Assembly (NCBI GenBank): GCA_024330215.1
Contig: JANDLU010000002.1
Span: 62,001-126,000, forward strand
Reading direction: 5' to 3'
Length of the DNA: 64,000 nt
Source of the DNA: Candidatus Gaiellasilicea maunaloa
GTDB taxonomy: Bacteria > Actinomycetota > Thermoleophilia > Gaiellales > Gaiellaceae
The first letter of the stretch is position 1. Each line of letters begins with the position of its first letter. The notes under the pieces are model-generated. The model saw only the letters and a program-made list of their open reading frames with translations, had not been told where the DNA came from and ran no database searches. Of the stretch, positions 1-8,366 are shown one piece after another. Made by a program: the position numbers and the translations under genes.

Positions 1-369
1 TCCGGGAACGCGACGGCGGGGCGGCCGCCGTTCGGCCCAGGCGAGCGCGGCGGCCGCAAGGGCGACGGTCACGCCGACGACGAGCTTCAACTTCTGCTCG
101 TCGATCGCCCCGAGCGTCCGCGATCCGACCCAGAGCCCGGGGATCGCGCTGCCCACGAGGAGCGCAGCCTGCTGCCAGCGAACGGCGTGCCGCAGCCGCC
201 ACGCGACGGAAACGCGTGTTGCAAGGGTGATCAGCAGATTCACCGTCACGACAAACGCAAGAGAAAAGCCGCTGAGCAACAGAGCGGGGGTCGCGACGAG
301 GCCGAATCCGAACCCGGACGTGCGTGCGAGCAACGCTGCCGCCGCGGCCAGAAATCCACCGAGGATCAC
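1..369 (-). CDS. TauE/SafE-family anion (sulfite) exporter, N-terminal part
   Basis: Membrane permease of the TauE/SafE family, whose members export sulfite or related products of organosulfur catabolism. Only 123 codons are visible; the gene runs off the left edge, so about the first half of a typical 250-residue protein is seen. The GTG at 369 is the first plausible start and is followed by a hydrophobic helix with SGFGFGLVATPALLL, the conserved first repeat of the family, then a basic loop and a helix around LLVGSAIPGLWVGS. It is divergent from the ridA remnant. It lies 3 kb from a YeiH-type putative sulfate exporter, which raises the possibility of sulfonate metabolism here. Family call is good; the substrate is inference. 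Confidence 0.75.
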   Translation of the reverse strand, partial: MILGGFLAAAAALLARTSGFGFGLVATPALLLSGFSLAFVVTVNLLITLATRVSVAWRLRHAVRWQQAALLVGSAIPGLWVGSRTLGAIDEQKLKLVVGVTVALAAAALAWAERRPPRRRVPG

Positions 370-430
370 ATCCGACTCCCGACGTTTGCGCGTCGAGCCA
401 CCATCCGCTCGCGCTGTGAGACTGGTCCCG

Positions 431-848
431 GTGTCCGCAGCGAACGACGCAGGAGGAGGATCGTCTACGAGACGCGCGCTCTCGACAGACGGTGCGTCAA
501 CCCCGGTCGCCCGGTATAGCCAAGGGATCGCGGCGGCCGGCCTCGTCTTCACCGCCGGGCAGGGAGCGCACGATCCATCCGGTCACAGGCGAGTTGCCGG
601 AAGGGATTGAGGCGCAGACCCGGCGGACGCTGGAGAACGTCGAGGCGATTCTACGAGCGGGCGGCGCGTCGCTGGCGTCGACGCTGAAGGTCACGGTTTA
701 CCTCGCGGACCGACGCGACTACGCGGCGATGAACACGACCTATGACGAGTACATGCCCGACACTCCGCCCGTGCGAACGACCGTGCAGGCAGGGCTGGGA
801 AGCGGGATGTTGGTCGAGGTCGACGCAATCGCCCTCGCCTCCTCCTGA
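431..848 (+). pseudogene. ridA: RidA-family (YjgF/YER057c) reactive-imine deaminase, frameshifted
   Basis: RidA proteins hydrolyse reactive enamine/imine intermediates from PLP enzymes and form trimers. The family N-terminus (STDGASTPVARYSQG, then GLVFTAGQGAHDP) is read in one frame. The rest (TGELPEGIEAQTRRTLENVE, VKVTVYLAD-like segment, YMPDTPPVRTTVQAGLG) is read in another, so a frameshift lies near 578-582. The start is also odd: AGGAGGAGG at 451-459 is followed by ATCGTCTACG, and removing the C at 462 would give ATG TCT ACG in the correct frame. A GTG at 431 is the only canonical in-frame start. Either the gene is decaying or the sequence carries single-base errors. The family assignment is firm; the state of the gene is not. 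Confidence 0.75.
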
Positions 849-851
849 CGA

Positions 852-2294
852 TCACTCCGCGGGGGCGTCCTGGTAGACCGTGACGAGTTCGGTGTAGAAC
901 TCGATGGCCGCGCGACCCTGCTCGTGCGGCCCCCAGCCTGAGCCCTTGATCCCACCGAAGGGGACGTGCACGTCGGCGCCTGCAGTCTGGGAGTTGACGT
1001 GCAGGATCCCCGCCTCGGCCTCGGTCGTGAAGCGCTGCACCGTGCGCAGGTCACGGGTGAAGATCGCCGCTGACAGACCGAACTCGACCGCGTTCGCCCG
1101 GCGGAGCCCCTCGTCGAGAGTGGAGAAGCGGTAGAGCGACGTCACCGGGCCGAAGACCTCCTCGCAGGAGAGGAATGTGTGATCGGCAACGTCTTCGAAG
1201 ACGGTCGGGGCGATGAGATAGGCATCGTCGTGCGCCCGGTGGCCGCCGGTCAGCAAGGTGCCCCCTTCGTCGCGGCCGCGCTCGATCGCGGCGAGAACGT
1301 CCCGTAGCGCGCTCTCGTTCACGAGCGGCCCGACTTCCGTCCCGGGATCGGCGGGGTCGCCGACCCTACCCGCGGCTACGCGCGCCAAGAAGCGACCGCG
1401 AAACTCGTCGTAGACAGCGTCCTGGACCAGGATCCGCCTCGTCGCAGTGCACTTCTGACCTGCCGACCAGAATGCACCCGCGTACGCCGCCTCGACCGCG
1501 CGGTCGAGCTCGGCGTCGCCCATGACGAGCAGCGGGTTGTGTCCGCCGAGCTCGAGTTGAACGCGGCAGTTGCGTGCGTTCGCCTCGTCACGCAGGCCGT
1601 GGCCGACCGGCACCGATCCGGTGAACGAGATCGCCCGAACGCCGGGGTCGCCGACGAGCGCTGCGCCGACCTCAGAGCCCGATCCGGTGAGCACGTTGAG
1701 CACCCCCGGCGGCAGGCCGGCCTCGGCGAAGCACTCCGCCAGGTGCAGGCCCGTACGTGGCGCCTCGTAGGCGAGCTTGAGGACGACGGTGTTTCCGTAC
1801 ACGAGCGCCGGCGCGAGCTTCCAGACCGGAATCGCGGCGGGAAAGTTCCACGGCGTGATCAACGCGACGACGCCGACGGGCCGCCGGCGCGTGTAGAGCG
1901 TCTGGTCGGGGACGGACGGCTCGTAAACCTCGCCCACCGGCCGCCAGGCCTCACCCGCCGCGAAGCGGAGAATCGTCGCGGCGCGCGCCGCCTCCCCGCG
2001 GGCCTCGCGCAGCGGCTTGCCCGTCTCGGCCGTCATGTCGCGCGCGACATCCTCGGCCCGTGCGTCGAGCGCGGCTGCCGCAATGCGGAAGATCGCGGCG
2101 CGCCGGTCGGCGGGGAGGCTCGACCAAGCCGGAAGCGCGAGCCGTGCCGCCGCGACCGCGTCGGCCGCGTCGGCCGCGCTCGCTGCCGCGTAGACGCCGA
2201 CGACCTCGCTCGGCCGCCACGGGTCTCGCTTCTCGTAGGTACGGCTGGAGCTACTCTCGCGCCACTCGCCTCCGACGTACAGCCGCCCGGTCAT
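852..2294 (-). CDS. NAD(P)-dependent aldehyde dehydrogenase
   Basis: 480 residues, full length for the ALDH superfamily. PWNFP is at 148-152, the general-base Glu248 lies in the ELGG motif (ELGGHNP, His where Lys is usual), and the catalytic Cys282 is in GQKCTA; FGPV and the C-terminal PFGG motif are also present. Overall it resembles alpha-ketoglutarate-semialdehyde dehydrogenases of sugar-acid pathways, though related enzymes oxidise succinate semialdehyde or sulfolactaldehyde. It is the last gene of a leftward operon; its ATG overlaps the stop of the lacI gene by four bases. It is probably repressed by that LacI protein. Substrate choice (2,5-dioxovalerate or a sulfonated aldehyde) cannot be settled from sequence alone. 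Confidence 0.85.
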   Translation of the reverse strand: MTGRLYVGGEWRESSSSRTYEKRDPWRPSEVVGVYAAASAADAADAVAAARLALPAWSSLPADRRAAIFRIAAAALDARAEDVARDMTAETGKPLREARGEAARAATILRFAAGEAWRPVGEVYEPSVPDQTLYTRRRPVGVVALITPWNFPAAIPVWKLAPALVYGNTVVLKLAYEAPRTGLHLAECFAEAGLPPGVLNVLTGSGSEVGAALVGDPGVRAISFTGSVPVGHGLRDEANARNCRVQLELGGHNPLLVMGDAELDRAVEAAYAGAFWSAGQKCTATRRILVQDAVYDEFRGRFLARVAAGRVGDPADPGTEVGPLVNESALRDVLAAIERGRDEGGTLLTGGHRAHDDAYLIAPTVFEDVADHTFLSCEEVFGPVTSLYRFSTLDEGLRRANAVEFGLSAAIFTRDLRTVQRFTTEAEAGILHVNSQTAGADVHVPFGGIKGSGWGPHEQGRAAIEFYTELVTVYQDAPAE

Positions 2295-3319
2295 GCCGAC
2301 CCCCGCAGCTGCAGCTCGACCGGAAGCGTTACGCGCTCATTCGTAGCAGGCGGCTCGACGCCGCCGAGCCGGCCGATCAGGCGCTCCGCGCCCACCCGGC
2401 CGAGGTCGTAGCCCGGGACGCGAACGGTCGTCAGCGGCGGGTCGGCGAACTGCGCGAACTCGAAGTCGTTGAAGCCCGTGACCGCAACATCGTCCGGGAT
2501 CCGCAGGCCGAGGAGCCGGGCGGCCCGCATCGCGCCGAGCGCGAGCAGGTCGTTGCCGCACATGATCGCGGTCGGCGGATCGGGTAGCTCGAACAGGCGC
2601 TCGGCCATCCGCGAGCCGTCCGCCGGGTTCCAGACGCCGTAGGTGACCTCGAGCTCCGGTGCCACAACTTCAGCGGCACTCAGCGCCTCGCGGTAACCGC
2701 GCAGCCGCTCCTCGACCATCGGCCACGGGATTCGGGTGGAGATGAACGCGATTCGTCGGTGTCCGCGCGCGAGCAAGTGCTCTGCGAGCTGCCGCGCCCC
2801 GGCCCGGTTCTCGGCGGTGAGGGAGACCACGGGCACGCCCGCCGGGGCCTGTTCGAAGACGACGCAGTTGAAGCCGAGTTCGGCCATCCGCCTGATCGTC
2901 TTTCGCCGTACCGACGGCGCGCCGGAGAGGAAGAGGAACGCCCCGTCCACCCGCTCCTCAAGCAGCGGCGAAAAAAGCCGATCGGCGTCGTCGGGATCGG
3001 GGCGCGCCGCCTGGATCAGGAGCGAGTAGCCGTTGTCGCGCGCGACATCGCCGATGCCGGCGATGATCAGGTCGGTCATCGGGTCTGCGAGGAAGCGGGC
3101 GCCCTCATCGAGGACGAGGAAGCCAAGCGTCATCGTCCGTTTCGCCCGCAGGCTCCGTGCGGCGGCGTTCGGCCAGTAGCCGAGCCGCTCGAGGTCACGG
3201 CCGACGCGCTCCCGCGTCTGCTCGGACATCAGGTTGAAGCGACCGTTGACGTAGTTCGAGACGGTCTGCATCGAGACGCCGGCCTGCTCGGCCACGTCGC
3301 GCATGGTCGGGCGACTCAC
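2291..3319 (-). CDS. LacI-family transcriptional regulator
   Basis: 342 residues from GTG 3319. The N-terminal LacI helix-turn-helix (PTMRDVAEQAGVSMQTVSNY, residues about 4-25) is followed by the hinge helix region (PNAAARSLRAKRT) and a periplasmic-binding-protein-like effector domain with the usual TxxR...Y and F..D elements. The GTG overlaps the TGA of the upstream YeiH gene, and its own stop overlaps the aldehyde dehydrogenase start, so all three are translationally coupled. The longer reading to an ATG near 3370 lies inside YeiH and is less likely. A palindrome with a central CpG, as LacI-family proteins prefer, sits at the head of the operon (4325-4340) and again at 20892-20907; it is the best candidate operator. 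Confidence 0.88.
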   Translation of the reverse strand: MSRPTMRDVAEQAGVSMQTVSNYVNGRFNLMSEQTRERVGRDLERLGYWPNAAARSLRAKRTMTLGFLVLDEGARFLADPMTDLIIAGIGDVARDNGYSLLIQAARPDPDDADRLFSPLLEERVDGAFLFLSGAPSVRRKTIRRMAELGFNCVVFEQAPAGVPVVSLTAENRAGARQLAEHLLARGHRRIAFISTRIPWPMVEERLRGYREALSAAEVVAPELEVTYGVWNPADGSRMAERLFELPDPPTAIMCGNDLLALGAMRAARLLGLRIPDDVAVTGFNDFEFAQFADPPLTTVRVPGYDLGRVGAERLIGRLGGVEPPATNERVTLPVELQLRGSA

Positions 3320-4326
3320 GACCACACCACCGTGACGCCGGCGTACGCGACCGCGGCGACAATCGCCCACGAGGAGAGGCCGAGCACGAGAGGGCGGCCG
3401 CCGACGGCGAGGAGTCGGCGCAGCTTGACGCGCGCGCCGACCGCGAAGAGCGCAAGTGCGAGCAGTACCGTCTTCGTGTCGGCGAGCGGAGGCAAGAGTC
3501 CCGAGGGTACGAGGTCGGCGCTGCGCAGGGCGGCGGCGCCGACGAACGCGAGCACGAAGGGCGGTACGAGTTGCGCGCGTGCGGCTCCGGCGCTTCGCCC
3601 CTTCGTCCAGGCGATCCAGGCAATGAGCGGGCCGAGTAGGAGCACGCGCGTCAGCTTGACGACGACCGCCGTCGCGACGGCGACGCCGCCGACCGCGGAC
3701 GACGTTGCTACGACCTGCGCGATGTCGTGGACGCTCGCGCCGACCCAGACGCCGTAGTCGTGGTCATCGAGCCCGAGGATCCCGCGCACCGCCGGGAGGA
3801 GCACGATCGCAAGGCTGCCGAAGAGCGTGACGAGTGCGATCGCGTAGGTGACCTCCTCCTCGTCCGCGTTGCTGACGCCGCGCGCCGCCGCGATCGCGGA
3901 GACGCCGCAGATCGAGAACCCGGTCGCGACGAGCAGCGAGAGTCCCTCCGAGACGCCCAGCCGTCGCCCGGCCCAGAGCGTGCCGAAAAACGTCGCGAGG
4001 ACGACTGCGACGACGACAACGAGGCCGCGCGCGCCGAGGGCGAGAATGTCCTGGAGGACGAGCTCGAAGCCGAGCACCACGATCCCAACGCGGAGGAGCG
4101 CTCCCGACGCGAGTGCGAGACCGGGACGGGCTGCGACGGGGACGCCCCGGACGTTCGCGACAAGCAGGCCGAGTGCGATCGCCACGAGGACCACCGGCAC
4201 GCCCGGCAGCAGCGCGTGCGTGAGGAAACCTGCGCCTGCACCGGCGAACGCGAGCGCGAGACCCGGCGCGACGACGCGCAGGGCGGCTGCAACCTGGCCG
4301 AGGAAGGACAGACGGGGGCTGGACAC
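3316..4326 (-). CDS. YeiH/UPF0324-family membrane protein, putative sulfate/sulfite exporter
   Basis: About 336 residues with roughly ten hydrophobic helices, typical length for the YeiH (UPF0324) family. Family landmarks include GIVVLGFELVLQDI, ATGFSICGVSAIAA, the EEEVTYAIALVTLFGS segment and GASVHDIAQVVA with its conserved His-Asp. Members have been proposed as exporters of sulfate or sulfite in sulfonate-degrading bacteria; experimental proof is thin. First gene of the YeiH-lacI-aldehyde dehydrogenase operon. The GTG start at 4326 overlaps the palindrome at 4325-4340, so the transcript is either leaderless or starts slightly downstream. Divergent to a Gfo/Idh/MocA oxidoreductase gene. Confidence 0.85.
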   Translation of the reverse strand: MSSPRLSFLGQVAAALRVVAPGLALAFAGAGAGFLTHALLPGVPVVLVAIALGLLVANVRGVPVAARPGLALASGALLRVGIVVLGFELVLQDILALGARGLVVVVAVVLATFFGTLWAGRRLGVSEGLSLLVATGFSICGVSAIAAARGVSNADEEEVTYAIALVTLFGSLAIVLLPAVRGILGLDDHDYGVWVGASVHDIAQVVATSSAVGGVAVATAVVVKLTRVLLLGPLIAWIAWTKGRSAGAARAQLVPPFVLAFVGAAALRSADLVPSGLLPPLADTKTVLLALALFAVGARVKLRRLLAVGGRPLVLGLSSWAIVAAVAYAGVTVVWS

Positions 4327-4340
4327 TTGAACGATCAAGT
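4325..4340. promoter_or_regulatory. LacI-type operator palindrome, copy 1
   Basis: ACTTGAACGATCAAGT, an inverted repeat with one mismatched inner pair and a central CpG, lies in the divergent gap between the YeiH operon and the Gfo/Idh/MocA operon. The identical 16 bases occur at 20892-20907. A central CpG is typical of LacI-family sites and the first operon encodes a LacI protein, so autoregulation is the simplest reading. Binding is inferred. Confidence 0.7.
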
Positions 4341-4372
4341 ACGAGCCAGTATCGCATGTTAGGGTCGCACCC

Positions 4373-5374
4373 GTGAGTGACGCGATCCTCCGGATCGGGC
4401 TCGTCGGTTTCGGCGACATCGCCGTTCGCGCGCACCTGCCCGCGCTCGAGCGCAACCCGCGCACGTCGGTCGTCGTGGGCGCCGACCAGGACGCCGAGCG
4501 TCTCGCCGTTGCGCCGACGGGCGTGCGCACGACGACGGATGCAGCCTCGGTGCTCGCGGACCCGGACGTGGACGCGGTCGTGATCGCGACGCCGCCCTCG
4601 GCCACGCCCGCGCTCGTCCTCGCCGCGCTTGAGGCGGGCAAGTACGTGCTCGCGGAGAAGCCGCTCGGGCGCTCGGTCGCCGCGACCGCCGAGGTCCGCG
4701 ACGCCCCGGGTGCCGCCGAGCGGTTGCAGATCGGACTCACCTACCGCCACCACCCTGCCGTCGACCGACTGCGCGAGCTGATCGCAGCCGGCGCGTTCGG
4801 GCGCCCTTTCCTGATCCAGGCGGCGATCTGCGACGAGCCTGCGAACCCCGACGTCGATCCGCGTGGCTACGCCCGCCGACTGCGCTCGCTCGAGCGGGTC
4901 CCACCGGTCATCTCGGACGGCGTCCACGCCTGCGACCGGCTCAACTACCTCCTCGGCGAGGCCCCGGTCGACGTCATCGGCTGGAGCCTCTGCACCGACC
5001 CCGCCTACCCGACCGCGAACGTCAACGGCGGCGTCCTCACCTACGCGGACGGCACCGTCGCGCGCCTCGAGGTCGTGTGGCTCACGCCGCTACTGCCGCG
5101 GAGCCAGTTCGTCGTTACCGGCCCGAAGGGGCTGGCGACGCTCGACCCGCCTACCTTCGGGCTCACGGTCGAGCTCGCGGACGGGACGACCGAGATCCTC
5201 GAGCCGCCGGGCGACAAGACGGAAGTCTGCTTCGCACTCCAGCTCGAGCGCTTCGTCGATGCCTGTCTCGCAGGCACCGCGCCCGTCCCCGGTCTCGACG
5301 AGGCGATCGCGAGCCTCGAGCTAGCCGAGCGGATCGCCCAGGCTGCCGGCGTCGCACGCCTGGTGCCGGCGTGA
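4373..5374 (+). CDS. Gfo/Idh/MocA-family NAD(P)-dependent oxidoreductase
   Basis: 333 residues. N-terminal Rossmann fold begins with IGLVGFGDIAVRAHLPAL (residues about 7-24), followed by the family's VIATPPSATPALVLAALEAG and the EKPLG motif with the conserved Lys near residue 99. The C-terminal alpha/beta domain has the usual HACDRLNYLLG segment. Such enzymes oxidise or reduce sugars, inositols or sugar acids. GTG start at 4373; its stop overlaps the GTG of the next gene by four bases. It heads a rightward operon with two metal-dependent hydrolases and may be controlled from the palindrome at 4325-4340. The conserved Asp/His pair after the Rossmann fold can be seen, but the substrate is unknown. 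Confidence 0.85.
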   Translation: MSDAILRIGLVGFGDIAVRAHLPALERNPRTSVVVGADQDAERLAVAPTGVRTTTDAASVLADPDVDAVVIATPPSATPALVLAALEAGKYVLAEKPLGRSVAATAEVRDAPGAAERLQIGLTYRHHPAVDRLRELIAAGAFGRPFLIQAAICDEPANPDVDPRGYARRLRSLERVPPVISDGVHACDRLNYLLGEAPVDVIGWSLCTDPAYPTANVNGGVLTYADGTVARLEVVWLTPLLPRSQFVVTGPKGLATLDPPTFGLTVELADGTTEILEPPGDKTEVCFALQLERFVDACLAGTAPVPGLDEAIASLELAERIAQAAGVARLVPA

Positions 5375-6102
5375 TCGACTTCCACGTCCACCAGCCGGCT
5401 GCGGCCGCGTACGGACCTGACGAGTACCTCGCCGCGATGGACGAGCTCGGCGTCGACGTCTCGGTCGTCTTCACCTACGAGGGCCTGCTACGCCCGAGCG
5501 CGGCAGCCAACGACTCGCTTGCCGCCTGGGTCGCCCCGACGCCGGAACGGCTTGTCGCGTTCGCGACCGTCGACCCGAGGGATCCCGGGGCCGGCGAGGA
5601 GATAGAGCGCTGCGTCCACGAGCACGGGATGCGCGGCGTCAAGCTCCACCCCTGGCTGCAGGGCTTCTCGACGCACGAACCGGGCCTGAAGCGCGTCTGC
5701 GAGACGGCTGGACGGATCGGGATTCCGATCCTGTTCCACGACGGCACGCCACCGTTCTCGACGCCGCTCCAGCTCGCCGCACTCGCGCGTCGCCATCCTC
5801 GGACGCAGATCGTGCTCGGCCACGGCGGCCTGCACGACCTCTGGCGCGAGGCGATCGAAGCCGTCCTGACGACCGTGAACGTCCACCTCTGCATGTCCGG
5901 CACGCCCGGCTACGCGATGCGCGCGATCGTCGCACGCTGCCCGCTCGAGCGGCTCCTCTTTGGCACAGACGCGGGCCTCCGCCCCGAACCTCTCCAGCGC
6001 TACGCCGTGCTTCGCGTCCGCCAGCTCGATGAGCTCGCTCTCGACGGCGCGCAACGCGAGGCGATCCTCGTCACGAACCCGCGCCGACTGCTCGCCGCAT
6101 GA
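5371..6102 (+). CDS. TIM-barrel amidohydrolase (amidohydrolase_2 family)
   Basis: 243 residues starting with the metal-binding IDFHVHQP motif. Further family elements are GVKLHPWLQGF, PILFHDGTPPFS (metal-ligand His), IVLGHGG and LLFGTDAG with the catalytic Asp near residue 196. These proteins act as lactonases, decarboxylases or amide hydrolases. GTG start overlaps the oxidoreductase stop (GTGA), and the stop overlaps the next amidohydrolase start (ATGA), so the three genes are coupled. A lactonase acting after the upstream dehydrogenase would be a consistent job, but this is inference. Confidence 0.82.
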   Translation: MIDFHVHQPAAAAYGPDEYLAAMDELGVDVSVVFTYEGLLRPSAAANDSLAAWVAPTPERLVAFATVDPRDPGAGEEIERCVHEHGMRGVKLHPWLQGFSTHEPGLKRVCETAGRIGIPILFHDGTPPFSTPLQLAALARRHPRTQIVLGHGGLHDLWREAIEAVLTTVNVHLCMSGTPGYAMRAIVARCPLERLLFGTDAGLRPEPLQRYAVLRVRQLDELALDGAQREAILVTNPRRLLAA

Positions 6103-6953
6103 TCGACATCCACTCGCACGTCCCGACGCACCGCGAACACGTCCCGCACGACGAGCTCGTCGTCAACGACAAGTGGCGGCCCGACCGGCCGGTCGCGGCA
6201 ACGACGACCTGGGCCGACTATGCCGAGGCATTCGCGGACGTCGAGGTATCCGCCGCGTTCACGATCGCCCGGAACCGGAGGAAGGTTGACCCTGCCCTAA
6301 ACGACGCGGTCGCCGCCTTCGTCGCGGACGCCCCCACGCGCCGGATCGGCTTCCTCTCGATCCACCCCGAGGTCGACGGCGCCCTCGACGAGCTCGAGCG
6401 CGCGCGTGCCAGCCTCGGCCTGAGCGGAATCAAGCTCGGCCCGAATTATCAGGTCTTCGACCCGCTCGGCGACGCAGCTCTGCGCGTCTACGAGCTCGCG
6501 GAGCGGTACGGCCTCCCGATCCTCTTCCACCAGGGTGCCTCGCCGGTGCAGGACGCGCCGCTCCGTTACGCCCATCCGCTTCTGATGGACGAGATCGCGA
6601 TCCGCTTCCCCGAGCTGCGGGTCGTGATGGCCCACATGGGCCACCCGTGGCAGCGGGAGACGATCGTGACGATTCGCAAGCACCCGCACGTCTACGCCGA
6701 CATCTCGGCGCTCTTCTACCGACCGTGGAGCTTTTACGAGGCGCTGCGGCTCGCCACCGAGTGGGGTGCGCTCGACAAGCTCCTCTTCGGCTCGGACTTC
6801 CCGATTGCAACGCCGACAGAGACAGCCGCGGGGCTGCGGAGGGTGAACGATCCAATCGAGGGAACCAAGTTCCCCCCGGTGCCGCTCGAGAAAGTCGAGG
6901 AGCTGATCGAGCGGGATCCGCTTCCGCTCCTCGGCCTCGAGCGGCCTAGCTGA
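6099..6953 (+). CDS. TIM-barrel amidohydrolase (amidohydrolase_2 family)
   Basis: 284 residues with the same architecture as its upstream neighbour but only distantly similar: MIDIHSHVP at the N-terminus, GIKLGPNYQVFDP, PILFHQGASP, VVMAHMGHPWQ and LLFGSDFPIATP carrying the expected His and Asp metal ligands. ATG overlaps the previous stop. The closest functional themes in the family are hydrolases and decarboxylases of ring or lactone compounds; no specific substrate is visible. The last eight bases overlap the end of the convergent AAC(3)-like gene. Confidence 0.82.
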   Translation: MIDIHSHVPTHREHVPHDELVVNDKWRPDRPVAATTTWADYAEAFADVEVSAAFTIARNRRKVDPALNDAVAAFVADAPTRRIGFLSIHPEVDGALDELERARASLGLSGIKLGPNYQVFDPLGDAALRVYELAERYGLPILFHQGASPVQDAPLRYAHPLLMDEIAIRFPELRVVMAHMGHPWQRETIVTIRKHPHVYADISALFYRPWSFYEALRLATEWGALDKLLFGSDFPIATPTETAAGLRRVNDPIEGTKFPPVPLEKVEELIERDPLPLLGLERPS

Positions 6954-7641
6954 GTCGCTCCCGCGCATAGGAGCAGCGGTAGCACGCGCGATCAGTGCAG
7001 AGGAGCGCCGTCCGGTCGGCGCGGAGGAGCGCAACCGTCTCCTCAACCACGACGCGACATGGCACGAGCTGGGCCAGCGCCCGGCCGACGTTGCCGTCGC
7101 GGATCGCGCCCCGCTCGCGCAGCGGCCGCTCGAGGAACCCGAACGCGCGGCTACAGCCCGGGAAGCGGTCGTAGCCATGGGTCGGCCAGGCGGGGTCGAA
7201 GGGGATCTCGAGGTACGGCGCGTCCGCCTCGAACTCGCCCACGTGAACGGTCGTGTTCGACGTGTGGCCGACGCCGAGCAGCAGGACGAGGCCGCCGGAT
7301 GCTGCAAGGCGGCCGAGCGGGCTCTCGACATCGGTCGCCGCGACGCGCTCGTGCCCTTCGAGCAGCTCGGCAGCGCCTGACCCGATCGCCGCCACCGAGT
7401 AGGTCGGGTGCAGCGAGCGCAGGGCCTCGGGTCGGCGGCGGAACACATCGGTGAGCGCGCCCGTGCGACTCGGTGTGTCGGGAGTGAACGTCTCGTTGTC
7501 GTACGTGAAGGTCGGCATCACGACGAGCCCTCGCGGGCCGACCGCCGCGAGCAGCTCGTCGATCAGCTCGTCCGCGTCGAGACCGACGGCGCGAAGCGAC
7601 GAATGGACGAGAACGCGATCACCTGGCCCGAGACCGATCAC
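6946..7641 (-). CDS. AAC(3)-family N-acetyltransferase-like protein
   Basis: 231 residues with the AAC(3)/YokD fold signature: an N-terminal DRVLVHSSLRAVG, VVMPTFTYDNE, HPTYSVAAIG with the conserved His, and GVGHTSNTTVHVGE. True aminoglycoside 3-N-acetyltransferases are about 260-280 residues, so this is a short relative. Relatives outside resistance plasmids acetylate small amines or are uncharacterised. The C-terminus carries a Cys pair (CYRCSYAR), unusual for the family. Its start overlaps the stop of the upstream amidohydrolase. Antibiotic resistance should not be assumed from this sequence. Confidence 0.75.
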   Translation of the reverse strand: MIGLGPGDRVLVHSSLRAVGLDADELIDELLAAVGPRGLVVMPTFTYDNETFTPDTPSRTGALTDVFRRRPEALRSLHPTYSVAAIGSGAAELLEGHERVAATDVESPLGRLAASGGLVLLLGVGHTSNTTVHVGEFEADAPYLEIPFDPAWPTHGYDRFPGCSRAFGFLERPLRERGAIRDGNVGRALAQLVPCRVVVEETVALLRADRTALLCTDRACYRCSYARERLS

Positions 7642-8366
7642 AGTCCGAGCAGGCGCCCGAGCGTGCCACCGAGGATCGCGGCTCGGACGTCGGCCCCGTA
7701 GGGCGCCTCGGTCACCCGGGCAAGCTCGATCACCGGGTCGCCAAACGGCGCGTCGGTGGAGAAGAAGACACGCCCGCCCCGGCCCTCAGGGTCGGCGGCG
7801 GCGAGCGCGGTGGGCCACTCGACATAGACGCTGTCGGCGAAGACGTTTGCGGTGGCCGCGAGGGTGGCCGGGCCGTCGTGCGAGAAGTCCGTCGCCCCGG
7901 ACTTGCCGAGCAGGAAGCTGCCCTCTGGAAAACGCGCGGCGAGCCACGCGACCTGAAGCGGCAGCGCGTGCGGAGGGGTGCCGGTGCGGATGTAGACCGG
8001 CCAGCCGGACTCGATCGCGAAGGAGACGAGCGGCTCGCTCTGGCCGTCGAGGAGGTCGAAGCCCTGGAGCGCGGAGTCGAGCTTGAGCGCCCGGGCGCCC
8101 GCATCGCGCGCCCGTCGCAGCTCCTCGAGCGCGTCGGCGCCCAGCCACGGCGTCGCCACGGCGTAGGCGAGCAGGCGGCCCCCGGACGCCGCCGCGGCAG
8201 CAGCGGCGAACTCGTTCCCCTCGCGGTTGCGCACCGGTAGGAACCCCTCCGCGGGCGAGACGAGGGCGCGGTCGATCCGGAGCCGCTCCATCGTTTCGAG
8301 CAGCTGCTCGGCGGTGAGCGTCGCGTCGCGCCCGGCGCCGAGCATGACGTGGCCGTCGAGCACCAT
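7638..8366 (-). CDS. TIM-barrel amidohydrolase-like protein
   Basis: 242 residues, third amidohydrolase_2-type protein in the window. The N-terminus reads VLDGHVML instead of the usual DxHxH, so the first metal site is reduced to one His. ARALKLDSALQGFDLL, PVYIRTGTPPH and VFFSTDAPFGDP align with the later motifs of the family, but the lactonase His residues are partly replaced (Arg in YIRTG). It may have altered metal binding or have lost catalysis. ATG 8366 sits in TGATG with the upstream stop, and its own stop overlaps the AAC(3)-like start. Confidence 0.65.
   Translation of the reverse strand: MVLDGHVMLGAGRDATLTAEQLLETMERLRIDRALVSPAEGFLPVRNREGNEFAAAAAAASGGRLLAYAVATPWLGADALEELRRARDAGARALKLDSALQGFDLLDGQSEPLVSFAIESGWPVYIRTGTPPHALPLQVAWLAARFPEGSFLLGKSGATDFSHDGPATLAATANVFADSVYVEWPTALAAADPEGRGGRVFFSTDAPFGDPVIELARVTEAPYGADVRAAILGGTLGRLLGL

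Noticed and set aside
6946-7641. Aminoglycoside resistance by the AAC(3)-like gene
   Set aside because: The protein is short, chromosomal, and coupled to a metabolic hydrolase; resistance cannot be concluded.
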